Shown piece after piece: positions 52,582 through 63,124 of a stretch of 64,000 nucleotides of DNA (position 1 is the first letter of the stretch; every line of letters begins with the position of its first letter). Where the stretch lies: NCBI RefSeq assembly GCF_029784155.1, contig NC_073692.1, forward strand, positions 236,362,503 through 236,426,502, written 5' to 3'. The DNA is from Uranotaenia lowii (lineage: Eukaryota > Arthropoda > Insecta > Diptera > Culicidae). A program made the translations under genes and the position numbers. The notes beneath the pieces are model-generated. The model worked only from the letters and a program-made list of their open reading frames with translations, did no database searches and was not told the origin of the DNA.

Positions 52582-55124
52582 GACATAAATCTTGTATGAA
52601 AATTTTGCTCAAGTAACCTTTCAAAATCAACGATCACCAATGGGTTCATGACCTCACACCTGATGAGGAACCGAAGTGATAGTAGATTGAATCGATCTTT
52701 CAAAGGGAGTATTCCTGCCAAAACTTCGAGACTCATGTTATGCGTTGAGGGCATACAGCCCAAAGCGATGCGGAGACAACGATATTGGATACGCTCGAGT
52801 TTGATGAGGTGAGTTTTGGCAGCTGACTGGAAACAGAAGCTACCATATTCGATCTCTGAGAGAATAGTTGTTCGATACAATTTTAAAAGATCTTCTGGAT
52901 GGGCTCCCCACCAGGTGCCAGTGATTGATCGGAGAAAATTGATTCTTTGTTGGCATTTTCCTTTCAGATACTCAATGTGGGCTCTCCAGGTACACTTGGA
53001 ATCAAACCAAACCCCAAGATACTTGAAACACCTCGATTGAGTGATCGTTCTGCCCAGGAGTTGAAGCTTAGGTTGAGCAGGTCTATGTTTCTTAGAGAAA
53101 ACAACCATCTCCGTTTTCTGAGGGGAAAACTCCAAAGCCCAGGAAGACAATCTGTTCAAAGTATCTTGTAAAGGTCTGTGCAGATGAGACTCGGAAGATC
53201 CTGTGACAGACACCACGCCGTCATCTGCAAGTTGTCTTAAAGTGCAGCCTTCAGAGAGACAACTGTCGATGTCACTAACGTAAAAGTTGTACAAAAGTGG
53301 ACTTAAACATGAACCCTGTGGAAGACCCATGTAAGAGGTTCTTCTAACTGCAATATCTCCGTGAGCAAAGTTCAGATGTTTTTCACAAAGCAAACTGTAT
53401 AAGATGTTGTTCAATAGTGGAGGCAGACCCCGAGAGTGCAACTTGTCTGACAACACCTCTATAGAGACTGCATCAAAAGCTCCTTTTATGTCTAGAAACA
53501 CTGAAGCCATTTGCTCACGTTTTGCGAACGCCATTTGTATCTCTGAAGACAGCAAAGCAAGACAATCGTTTGTCCCTTTGCCCCTTCGAAACCCAAATTG
53601 AGTATCTGAAAGGAGACCATTTGCTTCTACCCATTTATCCAAACGAAACAAAATCATTTTCTCCATCAATTTGCGTATACAAGACAACATCGCTATAGGA
53701 CGGTACGAATTCGCATCGGACGCTGGTTTTCCGGGCTTTTGGATAGCGATAACTCTCACTTCTCTCCACTCTTGGGGAACAATGTTGTTCTCCAAGAATT
53801 GATTAAATAAATTTAACAAGCGAAATTTTGCGGCGTCCGGAAGGTTTTTCAACAAGTTAAATTTGATTTTATCAATTCCCGGAGCTGAATTGTTGCAAGA
53901 GAGGAGGGCAAGTGAAAATTCGACCATCGAAAAGCTGGAATCCAGACCACACCTATCAGGAGGCACGTTCCGGATTATTTTTTGTACAGGTGTAGAATCT
54001 GGGCAGACTTTCCGTGCGAAGTTTAATATCCATCTATGTGTATATTCTTCACTTTCATTTGTAGATGATCGATTGCGCATACTTCGTGCCACTTTCCATA
54101 AGGTACTCAAGGATGTTTCCCTTGATAAACCACCCACAAAATTCCTCCAATACGCCTTTTTCTTCCCTTTGATCAATTTTTTGAACTGATTTTCAAGGGA
54201 AACGTATGATTCAAAAAGGACGAGGGTTCCATGTTTTCGAAAATCTTTGAATGCTTTTGATTTGTCCTTGTAAAGCTTGGAACACTGCTGGTCCCACCAT
54301 GGGTTTGGGGGCCTTCGAAGAACTGATGAATCTGGAATGGGTTTTGTTTGTGCGCAAAGCGCACTTTCATATATCAAACGTGAAAGAAAGTTATACTCCT
54401 CTAAAGGAGGTAGAATTTGCATAGAATCGATGGCTGTTGTTATTTCGTCCGAGTACTTTTTCCAGTCGATGTGTCTTGTAAGGTCATATGCCATATTTGT
54501 AGAATTTGAATTGCTGGCCCCATTGGTGATTGTAATTTTGATTGGCAAGTGATCACTACCATTGGGATCAGGGATTACTTTCCACTGGCAATTCAATGAT
54601 AGTGAATTTGAGCAGAGTGAGAGGTCAATTGCACTTGGTCTTGCAGGAGGTTTAGGTACCCGTGTTTTTTCACCCGTGTTCAAAATTGTTAAATTGAAAC
54701 TGTCACAAATGTCATAAATAAGAGTAGAACGACAATCGTCAGTTTGTTCTCCCCAGACAGTTCCATGTGAATTGAAGTCACCCAGGATCAACCTTGGCTG
54801 TTGCATGTCCCTACCTCTTATAGTTATATGACATGCAACAGCTTCAATTCCTCCTGATAAAGGGAGGTGGATTCTATAAAAAGAGTGGCGCTTATTGATC
54901 CCCAAAAGCACCCCTCCATAAGAATCGCTGCGATCCAAACGGATAATGTTAAAATCGTGGAATGAGATGTTTGATTGAGAAGAAAGCCATGTTTCTGAAA
55001 GGGCAAAAATATCGCAACTAGTTTCATGAAGAAGAAATTTGAACGGATCCAGTTTAGGGACTAAACTACGACAATTCCACTGTATAACAGTGATATCTCC
55101 GACCTCTCGGCGTAAATTAGCCAT
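52582..55124 (-). CDS. I-clade LINE ORF2: endonuclease and reverse transcriptase
   Basis: The start ATG at 55124 overlaps the ORF1 stop by 8 bases. The APE-type endonuclease has VIQWNCRSL, FALSETWL, LILGDFNSHG and GSDHLPIKI. RT has SAPGIDKIKFNLLKNL, SYRPIAMLSCIRKLMEK, ASVFLDIKGAFDAVS and GLPQGSCLSPLLYNFYVSDI. The catalytic box reads QLADDGVVS (LADD where YADD or FADD is common). It nicks target DNA and copies the LINE RNA there. The frame is open for about 847 codons to the TA insertion site, so this copy was active recently or inserted recently. Confidence 0.92.
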
Positions 55125-56550
55125 CGAGAGAGATAAACATTGAAATGAGGGGCCAAGTTTGCATCAATTGCTTCAAAAATGTCTTTACTACAGGAAGCAT
55201 TGTTGTTACAATGCTTTTGATGGATTCAGAAACGTTGAAAAACGAAAAAATTCCATTCAGAATGTCAGTCAACTTAAACAATCCTGGCTGGGAAGTTGAT
55301 TCTGAAAAAACTGCATTCGTCAAAGGGGCCTTTGAGGTCCCTGCTGGTGTTGAATCATTCTGTGGTGAAAAAATCGTGCGGAATCCAGGAGGATTTTGTT
55401 TTTGTTGTTCTGCAGCATTCGGCTTTTTAGGGACACTGGTTGGAGGGCTCATTGCAGGGATTTTCTTGGGTATTTTGGGTGTCTTGGGAGTTGTTTTAGC
55501 ACGTTTCCGGGAGTTTGCAACGAAAACAAAAGAGTTTTCCTCATCCGTTGTTTCTTCGTTGTCAACTGGCAACACAGAAAAGATGTTACTTGAATGAGGT
55601 TGGGCCAGTGGAGAAGCGCTCTTTAAGATAGAGGCATAAGAACGACGCGATCGTTCCTTTAAAGAGCGCTTCTGTTTATCCCAGCAACTCTTGAATGCCT
55701 CGCACGAAGAGATTTCATGGGGTGAGCCCCCGCAATAGACACATTTCTGCTCTATTGCTGAGCATGCTCCAGCCCCATGATTCTCCCCGCATTGGGGACA
55801 GCGTGGCTTATTGCAACAGTGCGACGCTGTGTGCCCCAACTTGATGCAGTTTTGGCAATGCATGGGTCGAGGCACGAAGAGTCGCACAGGAAGCCTTAAA
55901 ACTCCGTCAATCAAGACGTAGTGAGGGAGGGCGGTACCCGCGAAGGTCACACGAAATGAAGCTGAAGGCGAGTACTTTGTAACTCCATTTACGACGCTGG
56001 CAGTATTGAGTTGACGGCAATCCACGATTTCGACAGAAGTCGAATCGAGGCTCTTGAACTTACCAACGCCGTTGGATTTAATGTACTTCGCATCCAGGCT
56101 CATTTCTGTGATCACGCCCTCAATCTCTACGTCTCGAGACGGGATGTAAACGTGATACTCTAGAATTAGAAACTTGCTGGCAACAATCTCGTTTGCAGCT
56201 TTCGAGTTAGCCACAACAACGCGCAGCTTGTTCGCACGTAATTTTGTAACACTGGTTACAGAGGTCCACCTCGCCAGATCTTTGGTGATCTGTACCACAT
56301 TAAGAGGTTTTCCGTTCTTTTTGGGCCGGATGAAAACCACCCATGGCCCAGAGGAAGATGAGCCTTCAGCATATTTTCGGAGCCGGGTGACTCTACTCTC
56401 AGCTGGGGATGATGAAGAGGCATCATCCATCTGAGAAAGGCTAGCATTTGAGGGACCAGCAGCATCTGGGTCCTCCAGATGCTCCTCATTCTCGTAGGTT
56501 GGACTCTCATCATCCATAACTGAGGGGTTTAACCCCCCGCCTTCGTTCAT
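55117..56550 (-). CDS. I-clade LINE ORF1: RNA-binding, gag-like protein
   Basis: 477 codons, start at 56550. Acidic, Ser-rich N-terminus; a folded domain near residues 70-240 (PWVVFIRPKKNGKPLNVVQI, TSVTKLRANKLRVVVANSKA); then three Cys/His knuckles, CQNCIKLGHTASHC, CPQCGENHGAGAC and CVYCGGSPHEISSC. A basic Ser/Pro-rich tail follows. It would coat LINE RNA. No frameshift seen. Confidence 0.9.
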   Translation of the reverse strand: MNEGGGLNPSVMDDESPTYENEEHLEDPDAAGPSNASLSQMDDASSSSPAESRVTRLRKYAEGSSSSGPWVVFIRPKKNGKPLNVVQITKDLARWTSVTSVTKLRANKLRVVVANSKAANEIVASKFLILEYHVYIPSRDVEIEGVITEMSLDAKYIKSNGVGKFKSLDSTSVEIVDCRQLNTASVVNGVTKYSPSASFRVTFAGTALPHYVLIDGVLRLPVRLFVPRPMHCQNCIKLGHTASHCCNKPRCPQCGENHGAGACSAIEQKCVYCGGSPHEISSCEAFKSCWDKQKRSLKERSRRSYASILKSASPLAQPHSSNIFSVLPVDNEETTDEENSFVFVANSRKRAKTTPKTPKIPKKIPAMSPPTSVPKKPNAAEQQKQNPPGFRTIFSPQNDSTPAGTSKAPLTNAVFSESTSQPGLFKLTDILNGIFSFFNVSESIKSIVTTMLPVVKTFLKQLMQTWPLISMFISLDG

Positions 56551-57199
56551 ATTTTTTCAACGGAGCCACTAATGCCTCCGTTTTGAAAATATGAGCAAAG
56601 CACTCAATGATCGAAATATAAAAAAAAAGAGAAACAAGATAGGGGAGAAACAGTGAAAAAAATAAAAGATATTACAAACTTGATTGATTTTTTCGTAATC
56701 CACGACTATTCGGCCAATTGCAAAGTCGTATATTTGGTCCAGTGTCTAACGATGGCTCCAACCACGTGGTCTTCTTTCGTTGATTGAAGATGGCTGCCAC
56801 GAACGTCAATGAGCGGGGAACTAGTCTGACGAAGATGATTAGGCCGTTTGTCAAACGATGACGACGACCTTCACCCGCGCCTCCAAACACTTCCAGCGGG
56901 GGCCAAATCCTTTTCACGGGGAACAACGGAATAAAAACTGCAGGCCACCAGCAGTCGACAGGCCAAGTTTCGGGGAAGTCAACGTATCACTTTTCCTATT
57001 CTAGCGAGGGCACTTCTCCACTTTGGTAGCTAGCGAGAATTTAATTGTCTTTTGTGTCACCATACGGCAAAAAAAACACCGGATTGAACACGGCAACTCT
57101 CTCCTATCAACCGAACAAAGAACACTTTTTTCACACACGAGGCTCGCAAAACCACGACCGTGTTCACTGACTGATGGGAGACGAATGGAAATACTTCAG

Positions 57200-57789
57200 T
57201 TGTGAAGAAGAAAATATTTAAGGGGTTCATAAAAAAAAAAATTAGTTTAAAATGCTCGAGGGTTATTGGAAGTCTCAATACTTTAATTAAGAATAAAGTA
57301 TTTAAGGATTTATGAAATTCCCGAAAGGAGAAACGAGTTGGAAGAAGTTTTTTTTAAATACAATCCCGTTAAGGTGAAAAAAAAAGACCTCGAAAATTTA
57401 ATCATGGAGTTTGAATTAAGCATAAAGGGATAATGATAGTCCCGAAAAATTAAAAAAAATTATAATAAGTTTTTTTTTTTAATATATAGAAGGTTCTCAA
57501 AGGGTTAACCTCATAAAACTTTAAATAAGTATAGGTCCTCAAGGATTGATGAATGTCCCAAAAGGAATATATAATGATATTAAAAGAAAAATAAATAAAT
57601 TAAAGTCCCGTTGAGGTTTATAAAGTTCTCATAGGGTCAATCTTAAAGCTTGAATTATAAACTGAGTTCTCAAGGGTTAATGAAAGTCCCGAATAGCAAA
57701 ACAATTAGAAAGAAAAGTTATAAATTAAACTCACGTTGTGGTGGAGAAAGTCTCCATAAAGTTAATCATATAACTTAAAATTTGGCAAA
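57200..57789. repeat. Degenerate leader repeats of the gypsy-like element
   Basis: AT-rich DNA with scattered words such as GTCCCGTTGAGGT, AAAGTYCTCAAAGGGTT and GTCCCGAAA. It is continuous with the cleaner tandem array at 57790-58262 and resumes at 58263-58830. Confidence 0.55.
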
Positions 57790-58262
57790 AAGTTCTTCAG
57801 GGTTAATGAAACTCTCTAATGGTAATCTATAAGACTTTAATAAGTATAAAGTCCTTAAGGGTTAATGAAAGTCCCTAAAGGTAATCTTATGAAACTTTAA
57901 TTAAGTATGAAGTCCTTAAGGGTTAATGAAAGTCCCTGAAGGTAATCTATAAGACTTTAATTAAGTATAAAGTCCTTAAGGGTTAATGAAAGTCCCTGAA
58001 GGTAATCTTATAAAACTTTAATTAAGTATAAAGTCCTTAAGGGTTAATGAAAGTCCCTAAAGGTAATCTTATACGACTTAAATTAAGTATGAAGTCCTTA
58101 AGGGTTAATGAAAGTCCCTAAAGGTAATCTTATAAAACTTTAATTAAGTATAAAGTCCCTAAGGGTTAATGAAAGTCCCTAAGGGTTAATGAAAGTCCCT
58201 AAAGGTAATCTTATAAGACTTTAATTAAGTATAAAGTCCTTAAGGGTTAATGAAAGTCCCGA
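57790..58262 (+). repeat. ~61-bp tandem repeat array
   Basis: About seven units with AGTCCTTAAGGGTTAATGAA starting near 57851, 57911, 57972, 58032, 58093, 58153 and 58236. Each continues AGTCCCTRAAGGTAATCTTA and an A/T stretch. One unit contains a short internal duplication near 58165. Confidence 0.85.
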
Positions 58263-58846
58263 AAAGAAACACGATTTGGAAGAAAAATTTAAAATTAAAT
58301 GTTCCATTGAGGTAAAGAAAGTCCTCAAAGGGTTGATCATGAAGCTTGAATGAAAATAAAGTCAAAAGTTTGAAAAAAACAAATAGAATTAAAAATAAAA
58401 GTTCCGTTGAGGAGTTAAAAGTCCTCAAAGGCTTGATCATGAAACTTAAACGGAACATGGTATCCTTAAAAGTTAATGATAGTCCCGAAAAGTAAGAGTA
58501 TTTGAAAGATTTTTTCTTGAATAAAAAACTCATGGAGGTGAAAAAAGTATTCAGAAGGTTAAGCATAATAAAAAAAACATTACGAATTGAGTAGAGTCCT
58601 GGAGGTTTTAGATAAGTCCCATAATAATATTCTTTTGCATATATAATAAGAGTCGAAAACGATAGAGCTATTTGGAAGAGAATTTAAAAATTATAAAGAT
58701 AAAGCTTTTGGAAAGAAAAATTTAAATAAAAGTCCCAGGAGGTATAGAAAGTTCTCAAAGTGATAATAATAACAAAATAAAATTTTGCAGAATTCCAAAA
58801 GATAAGGCTATCTTGAAGAGAATTAAATAAAAAAAAAATTCATAAA

Positions 58847-58883
58847 TCTATATATATAAAAATGAATTTCTGTCTGTCTGTCA

Positions 58884-58929
<46 letters not shown>

Positions 58930-60825
58930 TCCCTATAGACTCGGAAACTACTGAACCGATTTACGTGAAACTTGGCAGGTGGGGTACTGGAGGCAGGGGA
59001 AGGTTCCTATTATGGTTTAAGACCCCTCCCTCTCTCAATAAGGGAGGGAGGGGCCTCTTAAACAAAAGACAATTTTTTGCATAACTCGAGCACCCATCAA
59101 GCAATTGCTATCAAAATTAGTATGGGGTGGTATTTGGGTACGAGAAATATTTCTATGAATATTAGGTACCTCTCCCTCCTTTCAGTGGGGTGATAGGAAG
59201 GGGGGAGGGTGGCTACCTTACAATTTTTCATATAACTCGAATACTTATCAAGATATTGGAACCAAATTTGGCACGGGAAGGTATTTGGATACGAAAAATA
59301 TTTCAATGATTATTTGAGACCCCTCCCTCTTTCCAGTAGAAAGGGGGAGGGGGCCTCTTTCATATTTTTTTACATAACTCAAAAACTAATGAAGCAAATG
59401 GAACCAAATTTGGCATGGGAGGATATTTGGATACGAAAAATATTTCTATGATTATTTGAGACCCATCCCTCTTTCCAGTAGGGAGAATAAAGGGGGGAGG
59501 GGCCCCTTTAAAATTTTTAACACAACTCAAAAACTAATTAAGCAAATGGAACCAAATTTGGCATGGACTGGTATTTGGGAACGTGACATGTTCTAATGAT
59601 TGTTTGAGACCACTTCCTTCTTCCAGCGGGGAGAAAAGAAAGAGGGAGGGGAGTTTCATACAATTTTTACAGCATAACTCAAAAACTACAACAGCAAATG
59701 GAACCAAATTTGGCATGGAATGATATTTGGGTACGAGAAATGCTTCTATGAATATTTGGTATCCCTCACTCCTTCAAAGAGGTGGATTAAAAGGGGGAGG
59801 AAAGGTCTCCCTTATAATTTTCAGTATAATTGGAGAGTTGATCGAGCAAATTGAAATTTATTGGCATAGGAGCGTATTTGGATATGAGAAATGTTTCTAT
59901 CATAAATTGAAGCCCCACCTTTTTCAGCGGAAAGATATAAAGATGGAAAGGGGAGCTTCCATATAATTTTTTCGCATAACTCGAGAATTTATCGAGCAAA
60001 CGAAACCAAATTTGGCATCAAAAAGTTTTTGAGTACGATAAATACTTTTTCTATGTGAAACAATTCCTATCTTGCAGTAGGATGATAGAATTGGAAATAT
60101 AGGAAGTCTATGATTATCTAACACAACATCTTCCTTTTAGTGAGTAGGTACATAAAAGGAGAGAGGTGAGCCCAACGCAATAGTGTTAGCATAAGTTCTC
60201 AATTTATGCTATCGAAGCCGACAAATGGAAACATATATAGCATGGAAAGGTACTTGGTTACGAGATATGTTTCTAGATTGTTATAGATCCTTACGCTTTC
60301 AAGTGTAGAGAGGGGAAGAAAGGAGGAGGCTCCATATTAATTTTGTTGTAAAGCTTAAAAACTTATCAACCAATGGAACTATATTTGAAATAAGAGGATT
60401 TTTGGGAACGAAAAAAATAGGTATGATTATTAAAAATCACGACCTCCATTCAGCAGGGGGAAGGTAAGGACAGGGGAAGGGCTCTCTTATCAGTTTTTCA
60501 GCATAAATCCAGAACATATCAAGAAAAAACAACCATATTTTATAAGTTAGATTGTTTGCGTACGATTAATTTGAGATCGTTCAGACAGCTTCAAATTATC
60601 AGATCTTTAACACAAATTTATAGAGCAAGATTTAAAATATTCGTTTAAGTTATCTTTGTGTTGCATTTCGAAACTCCAGCTGCAGCTCTCATTTTATAGC
60701 GTTTGCTTATAAATTATGTTATAATTTGATTTAAAATAATGGCAATAAAACAATAAAAATTTGAATAATTTTTAAAAATATCATTTGATTTTGAAAGGTG
60801 TAGCAAAGCACACCGGGTCAGCTAG
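58847..60825 (+). mobile_element. Non-autonomous Helitron
   Basis: The 5' end TCTATATATATAAAAATGAA followed by a CTGT-repeat tract, and the 3' end GGTGTAGCAAAGCACACC (short hairpin), GGGTCAG and CTAG, are the classic Helitron termini. Insertion is between A (58846) and T (60826) with no TSD. The body is a degenerate tandem repeat of about 140-150 bp marked by GGAACCAAATTTGGCA at 59260, 59401, 59549, 59700 and 60001. No Rep/helicase is encoded, so it depends on another copy. Confidence 0.92.
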
Positions 60826-61257
60826 TATTAAATAAAATTCCATTGTGGCCATTCCATATATCGAAATAAAGACTGTCACAAAAGTCCGCTTGGATCATTA
60901 GTCCGAAAAGGTAACATAATGTCAGCTGCAAGGGTCATATTGATATAACAGAACATAACATAATAGCTCTGTGGTACGGTTACCGATTCTAACAAGAAGT
61001 TATATTTTTTTAAGAAAAAGCGTTAGGGTTGTCGGTATGATCTATTGTTTTTTTCCGAAAATTAAAGCTATTAGAATAACGTTTTTTTTCTATATTAAAA
61101 ATCCTAAGTAAAAGATTCTAAACCAAGATAGATGAAGAAAAGTTTATTAGGTTAGTATTAGTCCTTAAAGTTAAAGGAATGTTTTTTGAAAAGCGAGTTC
61201 GTTTTCAAATAAAAGAATCATTATGGTTTAAAACTCTTATTATGGTTGGTACCAATA
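60826..61257. other. 3' internal region of the gypsy-like element
   Basis: AT-rich, no open frame. It ends in the 26-bp LTR remnant at 61258-61283. Confidence 0.45.
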
Positions 61258-61599
61258 TAAAATAGTCTGGATCAGTCACGACACGGATGAGGAAGAAAAA
61301 TTGTGTTGGATGGACGGAACCGGATGTATGTGACCATGGTATAATTTCGATTAAATATGCCGAAAAAATAAAATATAAGTTTTAACCATCAAATTTCTTG
61401 AATTATTTACATTAAACATGACATTTCCTGTTTTCATAAGACTCTATTATGAAAAACAACAGCAGCTCATTGGAGAAGGTGTTCATCTGAAGAATTCATT
61501 CGCGTCATAAGACAATCTTATGAATTTCAATGATTTCTCTTATGGCGCCACTTCATAAGAGAATCTTATGGCATACTTAATAGTATTTTTCTGAGTGTA

Positions 61600-61910
61600 C
61601 GTATTTCCTTAAACAAATTTTCATAACGACTTGTTTCGTACTACCTATAGTATTAATTTTTCACCGAAAAAGAAATATCCTTTTCATCTTTACAGACATA
61701 TTAAATAATAACCAGCTAGGTTCTCAAGTGAAGAAAATATTATAATTTTTGAGCACCACCAAATAAGCTTTTATGACCTTTAAATCATCTTGATCTGAAA
61801 TGTACGCACTGCAACATGATCTATACATTGTTTCTCAATTTTCAGCATCTTAAATTTTTGATTTTTCACTTTAATCAATTTTAAAACGCGTTTTTACTTT
61901 AATTTGTTCA
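61600..61910. other. Unassigned spacer
   Basis: AT-rich DNA right of the CACTCAG element. No feature is recognised. Confidence 0.4.
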
Positions 61911-61919
61911 CTGGAGGCG

Positions 61920-63095
61920 AACAGAGCACTATCAATGAAGGCATAATGAGCATTTTCTGCCGGGGAATCTAGCAGCAAATTCAACTCGATGAAGTCAACT
62001 GAATAATAGAGCTACAGCTTAACTTGTTTCGTCTGTCGATTTGGCCTATTGGTAAAGTGTCGGAGAGGTTATCAGTAGACTCGAGTTCGATTCCTGTTCG
62101 AGGGGATTTTTTTGTACGTATCATTCATGATTGTTTTTTTTTATTGTTACATTATACGACTAATAGCATCAAAGCATCTCCGTCAAACAAAACACCAAAA
62201 CATAATGTATGACCATGTGTTAATTCTTTAAATTCTACAAACAGACCTAGATTATTTTGTTATTGCTTTGTTTGATGAATCTACCCAGCAAACATGAAAT
62301 CGCATTAAAAATGATAACTCAAGTCATAAAACACGTTACTGCGAATCGTAATTCCAACTAACGCAAGTAAAATGTCGTAAAAATCGTTACTTGAAGTCGT
62401 ATTAAATGGTTAAAATCGGATATGATAAAAAGTCCGCCATGTTTGCAGATTTTGAAGACGATTTCGTTCCTTTTTTTTCTCCCGCGTGGGTCAAAAGAGA
62501 GAACAGCTTTGTTGTTCTCTTTGCGACCAGCAGTGCAACCAGATTGCAAAAAGTCAGATGGTGTATTTGCAAGAATTGACCAATGACAAAGGCAGCAAAT
62601 ATTGGCGCTGGCAACAGTTCGCATGCGTTGAGAGAAAAAACTTGTGCTCTCTTGCATTCTTTCAGTATGTATGAATATGGTGTCGAAATCGTATACTCTT
62701 ATCGCTTTAGCCAGAAATTGAAAATTTGTATGTATATTGCCTCCACTTTGGTAGGTAAATGCTGTTTTTTCGTGTTTCATACGATCATTCTATAATGTAT
62801 ATGAAACGTATAACAAAGTTGTTGAGAAATATACCTACAAAAATGTTTGCTGGGTACGCCTCACCGTTTAGTGCAATCATGATCATGAATGATAAATAAA
62901 AAAAATTACCTCCACCAGGAATTGAACTCGAGCCTACTGATTACCTTTCCGACATCTAACCAATAGGCCAAATCGTCAGACGATACAAGTTAAGCTGTAG
63001 CTCTATTACTCAGTTGACTTCATCGAGTCGTTTTCGCTGCTAGATTCCCCGGCAGAAAACGCTCATTATGCCTTCATTAATGGTGCTCATACTGC
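61920..63095. mobile_element. Long inverted repeat whose arms contain tRNA-like Pol III boxes
   Basis: Left arm about 61920-62133, right arm about 62882-63095, inverse to each other. Both contain GAAGGCATAATGAGC, TCTGCCGGGGAATCTAGCAG, a tRNA-like A box (TGGCCTATTGG) and a B box (GTTCGATTCC in the left arm, GTTCAATTCC in the right). Either two related SINEs inserted head to head or this is one fold-back element. No functional tRNA fold is claimed. Confidence 0.55.
62284..62855. mobile_element. TA-flanked TIR element with CCCAGCAAACAT ends
   Basis: CCCAGCAAACAT near 62284 and its inverse (AAATGTTTGCTGGG) near 62855, each bordered by TA. About 570 bp. A 140-codon minus-strand frame (62358-62780) covers most of it but has no domain and no promoter context. 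The family is not recognised. Confidence 0.55.
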
Positions 63096-63124
63096 CTCAG
63101 GGGGTTTCTCATTATGCCTCTACA

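Larger units (their letters stand above)
48462..57188 (-). mobile_element. Full-length I-clade LINE with two DNA-transposon insertions
   Basis: Perfect 11-bp TSD AAATACTTCAG at 48451-48461 and 57189-57199. The 3' poly(A) is at the left, the 5' end at 57188. It carries ORF1 (gag-like) and ORF2 (endonuclease, RT, RNase H, C-terminal Cys region). Excising 51546-52579 and 48941-50820 with one copy of each target restores a continuous ORF2 by eye. The 5' end contains ATCAGTCAGT followed by CGGTCGTGG, compatible with an internal initiator-type promoter. Unnested length is about 5.8 kb. Confidence 0.93.
42268..61283 (+). mobile_element. Gypsy-like LTR element without gag or pol, heavily nested
   Basis: TSD CGGAT lies at 42263-42267 and 61284-61288. 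The left LTR starts TGTAGGAAATATT, like the LTR at 4332, and ends CACGACA at 48135, with a MITE inserted in it. PBS-like ATGGCGCAG follows at 48136. The right LTR is reduced to about 26 bp (61258-61283). Unnested internal DNA is about 2.4 kb of repeats and AT-rich sequence with no coding capacity, so it is either non-autonomous or deleted. Confidence 0.85.
42145..61333 (+). pseudogene. Tiny two-exon frame split by the LTR insertion
   Basis: Exon 1 contributes only the ATG at 42145-42147. After the intron the frame starts at 42229 (KITGKMQKVKGP), is cut at TSD CGGAT (42263-42267), and resumes after 61284-61288 (EEEKLCWMDGTGCM) to a TGA. In all it has 27 codons. The splice signals are strong but the peptide is short and unrecognised. 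Confidence 0.3.
41931..61597. mobile_element. CAC-terminated, TA-flanked TIR element, host of the gypsy-like nest
   Basis: Ends CACTCAGGCAAATTCT (41931) and CACTCAGAAAAATACT (complement, ending 61597), with TA at 41929-41930 and 61598-61599. Subterminal CATAAGANNNTCTTATGAA-like palindromes occur on both sides. Without the LTR element 42268-61283 it is about 0.65 kb. It contains ATG|GTAAGT (42145-42149), a CTTTTCAG acceptor (42221-42228), a short frame interrupted by the LTR insertion at CCGGAT, a stop at 61331-61333 and an AATAAA near 61365. Confidence 0.72.

Noticed and set aside
55145..55597. 150-codon plus-strand frame with hydrophobic segment
   Set aside because: It is antisense to the well-supported LINE ORF1 zinc-knuckle protein.
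62358..62780. 140-codon frame as a confident gene
   Set aside because: No domain, no splice or promoter context, and it lies within a short TIR element. It is listed only as an observation.
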